Shown here: positions 7,140 through 15,554 of the stretch, piece after piece | Position numbering within the stretch: position 1 is the first letter of the stretch | Layout of the letters: every line of letters starts with the position of its first letter | Source of the DNA: JBBQSU01 sp038234815 | GTDB taxonomy: Bacteria; Planctomycetota; Phycisphaerae; Tepidisphaerales; Tepidisphaeraceae | Length of the DNA: 56,926 nucleotides | Direction: 5' to 3' | NCBI GenBank assembly: GCA_038234815.1 | Contig: JBBQSU010000005.1 | Coordinates: 1 to 56,926, forward strand | Position numbers and translations under genes: made by a program | Notes under the pieces: model-generated | The model's database searches: none | What the model saw: only the letters and a program-made list of their open reading frames with translations | What the model was told of the DNA's origin: nothing

Positions 7140-8197
7140 CGCGGGGTCCTTTGGGCCTCGGCCTTGGGAACTTCAACGGTCGCAGCGTCGATACATTGCC
7201 GGGTGATCCGAATAGATCTGGCTCCTCTGAATCGTCCGATCTGGCCCATGAACTTGTTCTTGCCCTCGGCCTGCATCAGTACGTCGCTGCTCATCGGCTT
7301 GTTGGTCGTAATCAGATCGCCGACTTGGAGGCTCATCAGTTCGGTTAATTTGATGGTCGTCTGGGCCAGCAATCCGCGAAGCTCGATCGGCGCGTTCTGT
7401 ACGTTCTTGGTCAGCCGGCGGAGGTGGTCTTCCTGTCCACCTTTACGTTGGTAGCTGAACCAGTTTTGCGCCGCCAGCACGCCCATGATGGGTTCGATGA
7501 CGTTGTAGGGAATGCACAGGCTCATGGTGCCGGCGCGGCTGCCCATTTTCAGTTCGAACCCGACAACGACGACGGTTTCGTTGGGCGGAACGATCTGGAC
7601 CAGTTGCGGGTTGCTTTCAAAGTCGTTGACGCTGAAGGTGACGGGAGTGAGGTTGCTCCATGCTTCGGACAGGTGCTGGGTTGCCCGGTCGGTGATCCGC
7701 TGAACCAGCCGCTGCTCGATCTGCGTCAAGGGCCGCTGAGGAATGAACAGGTCGGAACTGCTTCCACCGAGGAGGCGATCGATGATCGGATAGAGAATGA
7801 GCGGGGATATTTCCAAGCAAAGCTGGCCGTCAAGTTGCTCAGCTTTAAGGAGGTTGAAGCAGGTCGGATTGGGAAGCGAGTGAATAAATTCGCTATAGGT
7901 CAGTTGTTCGATGTGTGCGACCGAGACTTCGATAATCGTTCGGAGATAGCCGGACAGTGCCGCGCCGAGATTTCGCCCGAAGCCTTCGTGGAGGGCTTCG
8001 AGGGCGCGCATCTGGTCTTTACTGACGCGCTCGGGACGTTTGAAATCGTAGACACTGACATAGACCGTTGGCCCGGGATAACCTGTATGGCCTGAGTTGC
8101 GATTGGGTGGCGGAGGCGGCGCGTCGTTCCCCATCTGGCCGCTATCGACTGCGGCCAGCAGCGCGTCCACTTCGGATTGATCCAATACGTCCGTCAA
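7136..8197 (-). CDS. fliM: Flagellar motor switch protein FliM
   Basis: 353 residues. The N-terminal LDQSEVDALLAAV peptide is the CheY-P binding segment of FliM. After a Pro-rich linker (APPPPPNRNSG) comes the middle domain (VYDFKRPERVSKDQMRALEALHEGFGRNL), the typical FliM start. IDRLLGGSS marks the CheC-like core, and the C-terminal SpoA/FliN-like domain covers about residues 250-330 (LTELMSLQVGDLI). FliM forms the C-ring that controls flagellar rotation. No other flagellar gene is in this window, and it is paired with a CPBP protease instead. The organism is therefore probably motile at some stage, as many planctomycetes are. Confidence 0.96.
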   Translation of the reverse strand: MTDVLDQSEVDALLAAVDSGQMGNDAPPPPPNRNSGHTGYPGPTVYVSVYDFKRPERVSKDQMRALEALHEGFGRNLGAALSGYLRTIIEVSVAHIEQLTYSEFIHSLPNPTCFNLLKAEQLDGQLCLEISPLILYPIIDRLLGGSSSDLFIPQRPLTQIEQRLVQRITDRATQHLSEAWSNLTPVTFSVNDFESNPQLVQIVPPNETVVVVGFELKMGSRAGTMSLCIPYNVIEPIMGVLAAQNWFSYQRKGGQEDHLRRLTKNVQNAPIELRGLLAQTTIKLTELMSLQVGDLITTNKPMSSDVLMQAEGKNKFMGQIGRFRGARSIRITRQCIDAATVEVPKAEAQRTPR

Positions 8198-8376
8198 GGT
8201 CTGCGGCCTCCATGCCGAATGCTTCCCGAACCATTATCGGACGTTTTGACCGGAATTCTATACCCTTGCCTTAGGAAACCGTCTCGACCGGCGTTAAGCT
8301 TCGTTTCGACCCGTGAGGATGGCCTTCTGGCCACTGGATCGCATTGGCGATTCAATACCTGAAAAACGGTGACGCA

Positions 8377-9471
8377 ATGCCCATACGGAATCTTACTAAC
8401 CGCCGAGAATTTCTTATGCTGACGACAGCTACCGCACTGGCCAGCCAAGTGCCGGATCTGCTGGCAAAAACCGAGCCGTTTGCCCATCCGACCGCCGCTA
8501 AACTGCCACGATGGCGGGGATTTAATCTGCTGGAAAAATTCGTCGCCGAACGCAGCGGACCTTATGTACGCCAGGACTTGAAGTGGATTTCCGACTGGGG
8601 ATTCAACTTCGTTCGCCTGCCCATGTCCTATCGCTGCTGGACGAAAGACCCGGCGCGGTGGAAGGAGATCGACGAAACCGTGATCGCCGACATCGACCGG
8701 GTGATCGAATGGGCAGAGCCGCTTGGCGTGCATGTCAATCTTAATTTCCACCGGGCGCCGGGCTACTGCGTCAATCCGCCACACGAGACGCTTGATCTGT
8801 GGACCAATGCCGAAGCCCAGGACGCCTGCGCGTTTCATTGGGCGATGTTCGCGCGCAGGTACAAAGGAATCCCTTCGAGCCGCTTGAGTTTCGATTTGCT
8901 GAATGAGCCTGCGGACATGCCGGAAGACAAATATGCCCCAGTTATCCGTCAACTTGTGTCGGCGATTCGGGCCGAGGACGCCAACCGCCTGATCGTCGCG
9001 GACGGTCTGGCTTGGGGCAACAAGCCCGTCACCAGCCTGGTCGATCTGAAAGTCGCGCAAAGCACCCGCGGGTACGCACCGGTTCAGGCCAGTCACTACA
9101 AAGCCAACTGGATGGAGGGATCCATGTCCTGGCCGGAACCGACCTGGCCCATGACCGTGGGCAACGAACCCCGCTGGGACAAAGATCGCCTGCGCAAAGA
9201 GAGGATCAAGCCGTGGCAGGACCTAGCCGCGCGGGGTGTCGGCGTACATGTAGGCGAATGGGGCGCCTACAATCACACCCCGCACACGGTTGTGCTGGCG
9301 TGGATGAGGGATCAGCTTGACCTATGGAAAGAAGCCGGGTGGGGATGGGCCTTATGGAACTTTCGCGGGAGTTTCGGCGTGCTGGATTCGGACCGGAAAG
9401 ACGTAGTGTACGAAGCGCTTGACGGGCACAAGTTGGACAGAAAAATGCTGGACCTGCTGCGCGCCGGTTAA
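8377..9471 (+). CDS. Secreted glycoside hydrolase family 5 (cellulase-like)
   Basis: 364 residues from the ATG at 8377. A twin-arginine signal, NRREFLMLTTATALAS, directly follows the start and indicates Tat export; a TTG at 8344 in frame is a less likely start. GH5 features are WGFNFVRLPMSYRCW early in the barrel, the acid/base Glu in FDLLNEP (about residue 177) and the nucleophile Glu in VHVGEWGAYN (about 294), with WALWNFRGSFGVLD closing the barrel. It should hydrolyse beta-glucan or beta-mannan outside the cytoplasm. The gene is divergent from fliM and stands alone. Substrate cannot be read from the sequence. Confidence 0.9.
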   Translation: MPIRNLTNRREFLMLTTATALASQVPDLLAKTEPFAHPTAAKLPRWRGFNLLEKFVAERSGPYVRQDLKWISDWGFNFVRLPMSYRCWTKDPARWKEIDETVIADIDRVIEWAEPLGVHVNLNFHRAPGYCVNPPHETLDLWTNAEAQDACAFHWAMFARRYKGIPSSRLSFDLLNEPADMPEDKYAPVIRQLVSAIRAEDANRLIVADGLAWGNKPVTSLVDLKVAQSTRGYAPVQASHYKANWMEGSMSWPEPTWPMTVGNEPRWDKDRLRKERIKPWQDLAARGVGVHVGEWGAYNHTPHTVVLAWMRDQLDLWKEAGWGWALWNFRGSFGVLDSDRKDVVYEALDGHKLDRKMLDLLRAG

Positions 9472-9663
9472 TGGGTTCGGTTGGTTTTTGTGTCCGGGAG
9501 CAGTCGGACGTTTCAGCCCCGTGCGTTTTACCGGACCTGCAAAAAGCGGCGAATCTGACGGGTTGTGCTTTGTTTCGCTCAAGACACTTCGTATCATCTT
9601 CGCTCGGGTGAGGGAAGAATGCGCGTGTTGCGACGGTTAGTCTCTGTCTAGGAAGAATTCATC

Positions 9664-10500
9664 GTGCGATATCTCTTTCGAGGCCTGATCCGCGATACCG
9701 GAAAAGTGGTCGAAGGCCACGTCGAGTCGGCGACCGAGGAGGCCGCGTTCAACACGCTGGCCGAGAACGGGATCGTCACCGAGTCGCTTCGATCTGACCC
9801 CAAGCCATTGAGCCTTAATGACGAACTGCCCGACGCCCCGCGGTTTGCCAATGCGCTCGACAGTGCGTTCGACTCGTCATCGATGCAGGTGCCGTTCGAC
9901 GAACTGACGGAAAAGTATCGTGGCAAGCGCGTCTGGGTGATCGATCGAGATAAAATTCGACGCCGGGTGGCGCAAGTGGTGGATTCGGCACTGACGCAGG
10001 CCGACCAGAATGCCGAGGGCGCCGCCAAAATGCGCGAGCGCGTCGCCAATGCCATTCAAGGCCTGTTCAACGACAACCGAAATATAGCCAGCGAACGCAT
10101 GGCCGGCCCGGGGATGCGCCCCGTGGCCCCCGGCGGAGCTGCCCAGAGCTTTGCCCCGCAAGGGATGCCATCGGAGCAGCCGATCGGGCCGTCCGGCAGC
10201 GCGGGACTGGAAGAGCAGATCGGCCGGATCGCCGGACTCGTCCGACAGGCCGAAGTGGCCTTGGCGGCCATCCAGATAGCGGCCCGGAGTGGTGGATTTG
10301 GCGGTGGTGGCGGTGGCCCGAGGCGGCGCGCCCTCACCACGGCTCGGCCAGAAAGGCAAAACGAAGTGCTGCTGGAGATATTTAAATCGAACCTCGAACT
10401 GCAGCGAGGAGAAACGCTCCCGACCGCGCCGGCTGTGGAATCGCCATCCCCCGCCGCGATGGCCGCGCCGACCCCGGACTCGGGCGAAATGCCGACGTAA
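9664..10500 (+). CDS. Hypothetical protein with GspF-like N-terminal domain
   Basis: 278 residues starting at GTG 9664, supported by AGGAAG eight bases upstream. Residues 1-45 (FRGLIRDTGKVVEGHVES...AFNTLAENG) resemble the short N-terminal segment of GspF/PilC-type proteins and related two-strand modules. The rest lacks the GspF membrane helices. The middle contains charged helices (KIRRRVAQVVDSALTQ), then Gly/Pro/Ala-rich low-complexity stretches with a SGGFGGGGGGPRRR run. It precedes the MamK-like actin gene by 151 bp in the same direction. It may be a cytoplasmic adaptor; I do not recognise the full-length family. Confidence 0.7.
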   Translation: MRYLFRGLIRDTGKVVEGHVESATEEAAFNTLAENGIVTESLRSDPKPLSLNDELPDAPRFANALDSAFDSSSMQVPFDELTEKYRGKRVWVIDRDKIRRRVAQVVDSALTQADQNAEGAAKMRERVANAIQGLFNDNRNIASERMAGPGMRPVAPGGAAQSFAPQGMPSEQPIGPSGSAGLEEQIGRIAGLVRQAEVALAAIQIAARSGGFGGGGGGPRRRALTTARPERQNEVLLEIFKSNLELQRGETLPTAPAVESPSPAAMAAPTPDSGEMPT

Positions 10501-10651
10501 CGGTCAAGTCGGGATATCGGACTATCTCAAATTTATTGAATCCAGTTGGATAAACCGGGTAACGTGTATAGGATATAGCACGCAGAAATAAGAAGAAAAT
10601 CAACAAACAAGCCTCGCCGCTTTTTTTTCAATCCTACCAGGAGAAGTTCCA

Positions 10652-11770
10652 ATGAGTGAAGTGAAATCGAGCCTGCTGCCCAACATTGGCAAGCCGGTTC
10701 TGTCCGCGCAGATGGGTGAAGACAAGGGTCTCGAACAGCAGGTATTGCTGATGGGGATCGACTTAGGCACCAGCCGGAGTTCCATCGTTACGATGGACGG
10801 CCGTCGCAAGACCTGCGACAGCTACATCGGCTTTGCCAAGGATGCAGTCAGCCGCAAGTTCCTTAAGACCGACATTCTTTACGGGCGGGCCGCCTTGGAT
10901 AACCGCCTGGCCGTCGATCTCTATCGCCCGCTCGAAAAGGGCGTCATCAAGGGCACGTTTGAAGGTGAAGGCGCATCCAACGACGACCCAGAAAAAAATA
11001 TCGAAGCAGCCAAGCTGCTCGTTAGGCACCTGGTCGACTTGGTTCATCCCGAACGCGATCAACTGCTGTATGGCGTGGTCGGCGTGCCATCGCTGGCCTC
11101 GGCAAAGAACAAGAAGGCGATGATCGACGCCTGCAAAGACACGCTCGATGCAGTCATGCTCGTCAGCGAACCGTTTACGGTTGCCTACGGCATGGAACGC
11201 ATGAGCGGCTGCATCGTGATCGACATCGGTGCCGGCACTACCGACCTGTGCCGTATGCACGGCACCGTGCCCGGGCCGGACGATGAAATCACCAATCCCG
11301 TTGCCGGTGACGCCGTTGACCTGAAGTTGTATGACCTGATTAAGGCCAAGTTCCCCCAGGCCCAACTGACGCACAATATGTGCAAGCAGTTCAAGGAACA
11401 ATATGGCTACGTGAGCGACACCAAGGACAAGATCATCGTCCAGATTCCGGTGGACGGAAAGCCCACGCCGCACGACATCACCGACGTGATGAAGGAAGCC
11501 TGCGAACTGCTTGTCCCGCTCATCGTTGCCGGCGTTAAGAAACTGGTCGCCAGTTTCAATCCGGAGTTCCAGGAACAGCTTCGGCAAAACGTCATTCTCT
11601 CCGGTGGCGGCGGAATGATGCGCGGCTTGAGCAAGCGCGTGGAAGACGGACTAGTCGATATCGGCGGTGCGAAAGTTAACGTCGTCGAAGAACCCCTTTA
11701 CGCCGGGGCCAATGGCGCACTCCAACTGGCCGTCGATATGCCGTCGGATTTCTGGGAAAAGCTCCGCTAA
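10652..11770 (+). CDS. MamK-like bacterial actin
   Basis: 372 residues from ATG 10652 with AGGAG upstream. Actin-fold ATP-binding motifs are complete: phosphate-1 MGIDLGTSRSS (about 34-44), phosphate-2 IVIDIGAGTTDLC (188-200) and adenosine motif LSGGGGMMRGL (about 316-326). The segments VSEPFTVAYG and MHGTVPGPDDEIT match, from memory, MamK of magnetotactic bacteria much better than MreB or ParM, and the C-terminus (DMPSDFWEKLR) also resembles MamK. MamK forms filaments that position magnetosomes. No other magnetosome gene is visible here, so a different cargo or cytoskeletal role is more likely. A terminator follows the gene. Confidence 0.85.
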   Translation: MSEVKSSLLPNIGKPVLSAQMGEDKGLEQQVLLMGIDLGTSRSSIVTMDGRRKTCDSYIGFAKDAVSRKFLKTDILYGRAALDNRLAVDLYRPLEKGVIKGTFEGEGASNDDPEKNIEAAKLLVRHLVDLVHPERDQLLYGVVGVPSLASAKNKKAMIDACKDTLDAVMLVSEPFTVAYGMERMSGCIVIDIGAGTTDLCRMHGTVPGPDDEITNPVAGDAVDLKLYDLIKAKFPQAQLTHNMCKQFKEQYGYVSDTKDKIIVQIPVDGKPTPHDITDVMKEACELLVPLIVAGVKKLVASFNPEFQEQLRQNVILSGGGGMMRGLSKRVEDGLVDIGGAKVNVVEEPLYAGANGALQLAVDMPSDFWEKLR

Positions 11771-11807
11771 GTCTTTCCCACGCAACTCGATTTTTCGACA
11801 TGATCGA

Positions 11808-11842
11808 AACAGTCCCGGGCACCGCGCCCGGGACTGTTTTTG
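11808..11842 (+). terminator. Terminator of the MamK-like gene
   Basis: AACAGTCCCGGGC and GCCCGGGACTGTT form a 13-bp stem with a five-base loop, followed by TTTG. It lies 37 bp after the stop codon. Confidence 0.85.
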
Positions 11843-11875
11843 TTGCACGCCACATTTGTCGCGCCGGCGGTCGAG

Positions 11876-12844
11876 TCAGCGGCTACGGACGACGAATCGC
11901 CGATCAATCCGCAATTGACGCATGATCGGTTCGATCTCCACAAAGAATCGCTCGCCATCGGGGTGATAGCCCGCCGTCGGCTTCAGGCCCGGCTGACGCG
12001 CCAGCCAGAAGGCGTTGTAGCGGGCCATGAACGACTCCCTCAAATACTTGCACAGCATTGACGCCAGCGCCACCGGCAGGCACTGCGCTTCGGCCTTCTC
12101 GGTGAAAATGATCCGTGCAATCGAATTATTCCGTTTCATCCAGTATTCGCTCCGGCCCGGCGTTTCGGATTGGCCGTCGATCGCCCAATCTTCGAACATC
12201 TGCCGCAAGCCCGGGCCGTAATGTTCCCTTCCCCCCTGCCGATCACAAACGATCACCAGTCCCTGATCCCCATAAGTTCGCAGGAGATAATCGAGATGAA
12301 TCGCCGCGATTGAAAAGAGCGTATTGCTCTTGTTGCGCGTCGCATCGAACATGCGATTGAGCGGGCCTTCCGCCATCACGCGCGCGCCCATGTACAGGCA
12401 GCGCGCAGTCCCGGCAGTCATGTCGGCCTTCAGGCCGTTGGCGAGTAGGCGAATACTCATGGATTGATTCTCGATTGGAAAACCGACCGCCTGGCTGGGC
12501 TGATAAAACGGATGAGCCGGCAAATCCGCCAGCGTATGCGCTGCGACCTGTCCGAGAAAATCCTCTAACGAATCGGCCACACCATGAATTGCCCCCGCGA
12601 ACGCCAGCACCGAGCGCTCCAGTTCCTTCAACCCCGCGGACGGCGAATAGACCGCCTTACTGTCGTTGACGTGCAACGTCCGCCCGCCCCGAGAGCGCGT
12701 GCGACGAACAGACTTTCTTAGGCAATGCCAAAGATCCGGCCAAGCCTCCGTCACAGGCGCATCAACCGAAAATGCGCTGCACCCCACGACCAGCGGCCCC
12801 AGCATTGGCCCGTACCCCGCTTCATCAATCCCGGCGAAAATCAT
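11876..12844 (-). CDS. RNase HII-like protein, enlarged
   Basis: 322 residues. The start FAGIDEAGYGPMLGPLVVG is the hallmark of ribonuclease HII (DEAG with the catalytic Asp-Glu), and later acidic residues such as the Asp in VIVCDRQGG fit the RNase H fold. The protein is about 100 residues longer than ordinary RnhB and the middle part is divergent (LHVNDSKAVYSPSAG keeps the DSK motif). A canonical rnhB may exist elsewhere in the genome. It could remove ribonucleotides from DNA or have drifted to another nucleic-acid role. The gene converges on the MamK-like gene. Confidence 0.7.
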   Translation of the reverse strand: MIFAGIDEAGYGPMLGPLVVGCSAFSVDAPVTEAWPDLWHCLRKSVRRTRSRGGRTLHVNDSKAVYSPSAGLKELERSVLAFAGAIHGVADSLEDFLGQVAAHTLADLPAHPFYQPSQAVGFPIENQSMSIRLLANGLKADMTAGTARCLYMGARVMAEGPLNRMFDATRNKSNTLFSIAAIHLDYLLRTYGDQGLVIVCDRQGGREHYGPGLRQMFEDWAIDGQSETPGRSEYWMKRNNSIARIIFTEKAEAQCLPVALASMLCKYLRESFMARYNAFWLARQPGLKPTAGYHPDGERFFVEIEPIMRQLRIDRRFVVRSR

Positions 12845-12950
12845 ACCCGCGTCAGTATACCGTCAATCACCCCACCACGCGGATTTCAGCCGTAACAGGG
12901 CAGAAGGGCGATGCCCTTGTCCTGCGCGCCGCCAGAACAACCCGGCCGTC

Positions 12951-14039
12951 TCAATCCCCCAGATTCGTCCCCAGCGCACGCGCGGATTTTAGCAGTGTGT
13001 GGTCCGGCGGAATGAGGCGCTGGCGACCGGCGACGTCCATGATATCGGCCTGGCCGATCTGGCCGTTTTGCATCACCACCAGCTTGCCCTTTTCACCCGC
13101 CATCAATATCTCAAGTGCATGGCAGCCGTAGCGTGTACCGAGGATGCGATCGTACGGCGTGGGCGTTCCCCCGCGCTGGATATGGCCAAGGATGGTCGCG
13201 CGGGTTTCTAATCCTGTCAGAGATTCGATCTCGGCAGCCAATTTGTTGGCGATTCCGCCCAGCCGAATCGGGTCCGGGCTGGTTTCCACCCGGCGGGCCA
13301 CCGTCTGTTCCCCGCCGATGCACTTGGCACCTTCACTCACGCAAATAATGCTGAACCGCTTGCCCTTGTGATATCGATCCGTCACCACCTCGCAGATTTT
13401 GTCCATCGCGAAGGGAATTTCCGGCATAAGGATGATATCTGCCCCGGTCGCAAGTCCCGCATGCAGGGCCAGCCAGCCGGCGTTACGCCCCATCACTTCC
13501 ACCACCATCACGCGATGATGGCTCATCGCCGTGGAGTGGATTTTGTCGAGGCATTCGGCTGCAGTGGTGACTGCGGTGTCAAAACCGAAGGTGGGGTCGC
13601 AGTGCATAAGGTCATTGTCGATGGTCTTGGGCACGCCGATGCAGTTGATGCCATTATTCAGCAAGTTGGCCGCAGCGCCCATCGTGCCGTCCCCGCCAAT
13701 GCAGACCAATGCATCAAGGTGGTTGACCGCAATGTGTTCCACCACGCGGTCTGTCACGTCGATATAGTCGATTCCGCCGTTTTTCTTCACCGGCCATCGC
13801 TGGGGGTTGGCCTGGTTGCTGGTGCCGAGGATCGTCCCGCCAAGGGTGAGGATATTGCTCACGTCCGTCTGCCCGATGGGCCGCATCCGGTTCTGAATCA
13901 GCCCGAGGAAGCCGTCTTCAATCCCGTAGACTTCCAGGCGGTGCTGAATCAGCGCGCTTTTTACGACCGCGCGAATGACCGCATTCAGTCCCGGACAATC
14001 CCCGCCACCCGTCAGCACGCCGATTCGTTTAATTGCCAT
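12951..14039 (-). CDS. pfkA: 6-phosphofructokinase
   Basis: 362 residues. GVLTGGGDCPGLNAVIR is the N-terminal nucleotide-binding motif, IGGDGTMGAA (about 114-123) holds the residue that separates ATP from PPi enzymes, and PKTIDND (137-143) holds the catalytic Asp region. MVVEVMGRNAGW and GHIQRGGTPTPYDR complete the family signature. Gly in GGDG with Lys in PKTIDND is the combination found in ATP-dependent plant-type and some actinobacterial enzymes, whereas PPi enzymes have GGDD. I therefore infer ATP as phosphoryl donor, acting in glycolysis. The gene stands alone and is divergent from the serine protease gene. Confidence 0.95.
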   Translation of the reverse strand: MAIKRIGVLTGGGDCPGLNAVIRAVVKSALIQHRLEVYGIEDGFLGLIQNRMRPIGQTDVSNILTLGGTILGTSNQANPQRWPVKKNGGIDYIDVTDRVVEHIAVNHLDALVCIGGDGTMGAAANLLNNGINCIGVPKTIDNDLMHCDPTFGFDTAVTTAAECLDKIHSTAMSHHRVMVVEVMGRNAGWLALHAGLATGADIILMPEIPFAMDKICEVVTDRYHKGKRFSIICVSEGAKCIGGEQTVARRVETSPDPIRLGGIANKLAAEIESLTGLETRATILGHIQRGGTPTPYDRILGTRYGCHALEILMAGEKGKLVVMQNGQIGQADIMDVAGRQRLIPPDHTLLKSARALGTNLGD

Positions 14040-14265
14040 GCAATGTTAATCGGCCCGATCTATAACGAATATGACGCGCAAGTGGGCGAATCGCACCCGT
14101 CAGATGCCTGCTCTAATCCCGCCCGGAGAAGGACCGATAATATCACTGCCTGAGGACCCGGATTTTTCTTGCAAGTCATGGATATCGCGCCGTATAAATC
14201 GCTCGGGTCGCGCCACGCGCTGGCGACCGCGACGACAGGCCTAGAAGGACGACAGGAGAAAACCA

Positions 14266-15360
14266 ATGCGGCAACATCGCAAACTCAGTATCTGGCTATG
14301 CAGTGCTCTCGGCCTTATTTCGGGAAGCGCCATGGGGGCGACACTTCTGGACAGCCAGACGCCCGGGAATAGCGACGCCTACACCACTCTCTCGGCACAG
14401 TCCCAGTACGCGGCCAGCGGATATATTTCAATCGATCAGAAGTCCGGCGGCTACTTCACCATTGGATCGGGCACACTGATTGCCTCGGACTGGGTCCTGA
14501 CTGCCGCCCACGTGGTGACGCACCAGATTAGCGGCAGTCCTGCAATCTGGCCCAGCGCCCAGATCACCTTCGGCCAGGGTGCCCAGCGTCCCGGATCGCT
14601 TGTTGGCACTTTCAGTGTGGATCAGGTGGTTGTGGCTTCGGGGTGGAACGGGGTCGATCTTTTCGCGGGCAACGATCTGGCCTTGATTCACTTGACAAGC
14701 GGTTCCGCGGTCGCCCCGGCGGCGCTCTATAGTGCGAGCCTGCTTGGGACCGAAGTGGGCAAGACCGCGACCATCGTCGGATACCAGGGCGCGACCGGAA
14801 CGGGCCTCACAGGCAACACCACTTCCACCTATGCCCGCAGAGCCGAAACCGATGTTGTCGATTTGATTGGTGCAGGCACGGGCGGCGCCGATCCAGACAC
14901 CGCGTCCCTTGGGAAGAATGCCGCGGGAAACAATGTCAACTATGGCTTCGGAAAAGTGAGCACTAACATCATGTTCACGGATTTCGATTCGCCCGATAAC
15001 GGCACATCGGTGAACAACTCCAGCGACCCTAGCAACTATTACAATTTAATGGGTTCCGGCGACCCTACGACCTACGAAGGGTCGCAGGTTCCCGGCGACA
15101 GCGGCGGTGGGCTTTTCCTCACCGTCAGTGGCACAACCTATTTGGCCGGTGTCACTTCGTTCGTCGGCAGTTTTAGCAACACGCCATTTACTCACGGCAG
15201 CAATTACGGGTTCTATGGCGATGAGAACGGCTATACCCGCGTCTCCCCATTCCTGAACTTCATCAATACCACCATTCCCGAGCCTAGCGCCCTATCGGCG
15301 GTGGTTCTCACAATGCTTCTCCTCAAACGCTCCAGATCCCGCCTGCTGCCGGATGCCTAA
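14266..15360 (+). CDS. Exported trypsin-like serine protease with PEP-CTERM anchor
   Basis: 364 residues with an N-terminal signal peptide ending near SAMGA. The catalytic triad is clear: His82 in LTAAHVV, Asp137 in AGNDLALI and Ser279 in VPGDSGGGLF. The C-terminus carries a PEP-CTERM sorting signal, IPEPSALSAVVLTMLLLKRSRSR, which exosortase would process at the membrane. It is therefore a secreted or surface chymotrypsin-fold endopeptidase. GACAGGAGAAAACC before the ATG gives an AGGAG ribosome binding site. The gene stands apart from its neighbours, and its substrate is unknown. Confidence 0.93.
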   Translation: MRQHRKLSIWLCSALGLISGSAMGATLLDSQTPGNSDAYTTLSAQSQYAASGYISIDQKSGGYFTIGSGTLIASDWVLTAAHVVTHQISGSPAIWPSAQITFGQGAQRPGSLVGTFSVDQVVVASGWNGVDLFAGNDLALIHLTSGSAVAPAALYSASLLGTEVGKTATIVGYQGATGTGLTGNTTSTYARRAETDVVDLIGAGTGGADPDTASLGKNAAGNNVNYGFGKVSTNIMFTDFDSPDNGTSVNNSSDPSNYYNLMGSGDPTTYEGSQVPGDSGGGLFLTVSGTTYLAGVTSFVGSFSNTPFTHGSNYGFYGDENGYTRVSPFLNFINTTIPEPSALSAVVLTMLLLKRSRSRLLPDA

Positions 15361-15554
15361 GCGCGCGGCCGCAGCTCAAAAACTTCGCAACCATCGTTGA
15401 TCAGGCAGCCGCTCGCAGGAGTGTTGGACCTGGATAAGGCATAAATCAGGTGTCAAAGGATGGCCCGCGCGGTGTGAAATAGACGCGCGTTGACGTATTG
15501 TAGGTATTCGTAAGTTAATTGAAGTCCTCAATTCTCCCGCAAAGGAAACCAACC

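Noticed and set aside
8194..9096. Long minus-strand open frame over the GH5 gene
   Set aside because: Antisense to a protein with clear catalytic motifs and a Tat signal; no motifs of its own.
10763..11587. Minus-strand open frame over the MamK-like gene
   Set aside because: Antisense shadow of a gene with full actin motifs.
10652..11770. Magnetosome island
   Set aside because: Only a MamK-like protein is present; no other mam or mms gene can be seen within the window.
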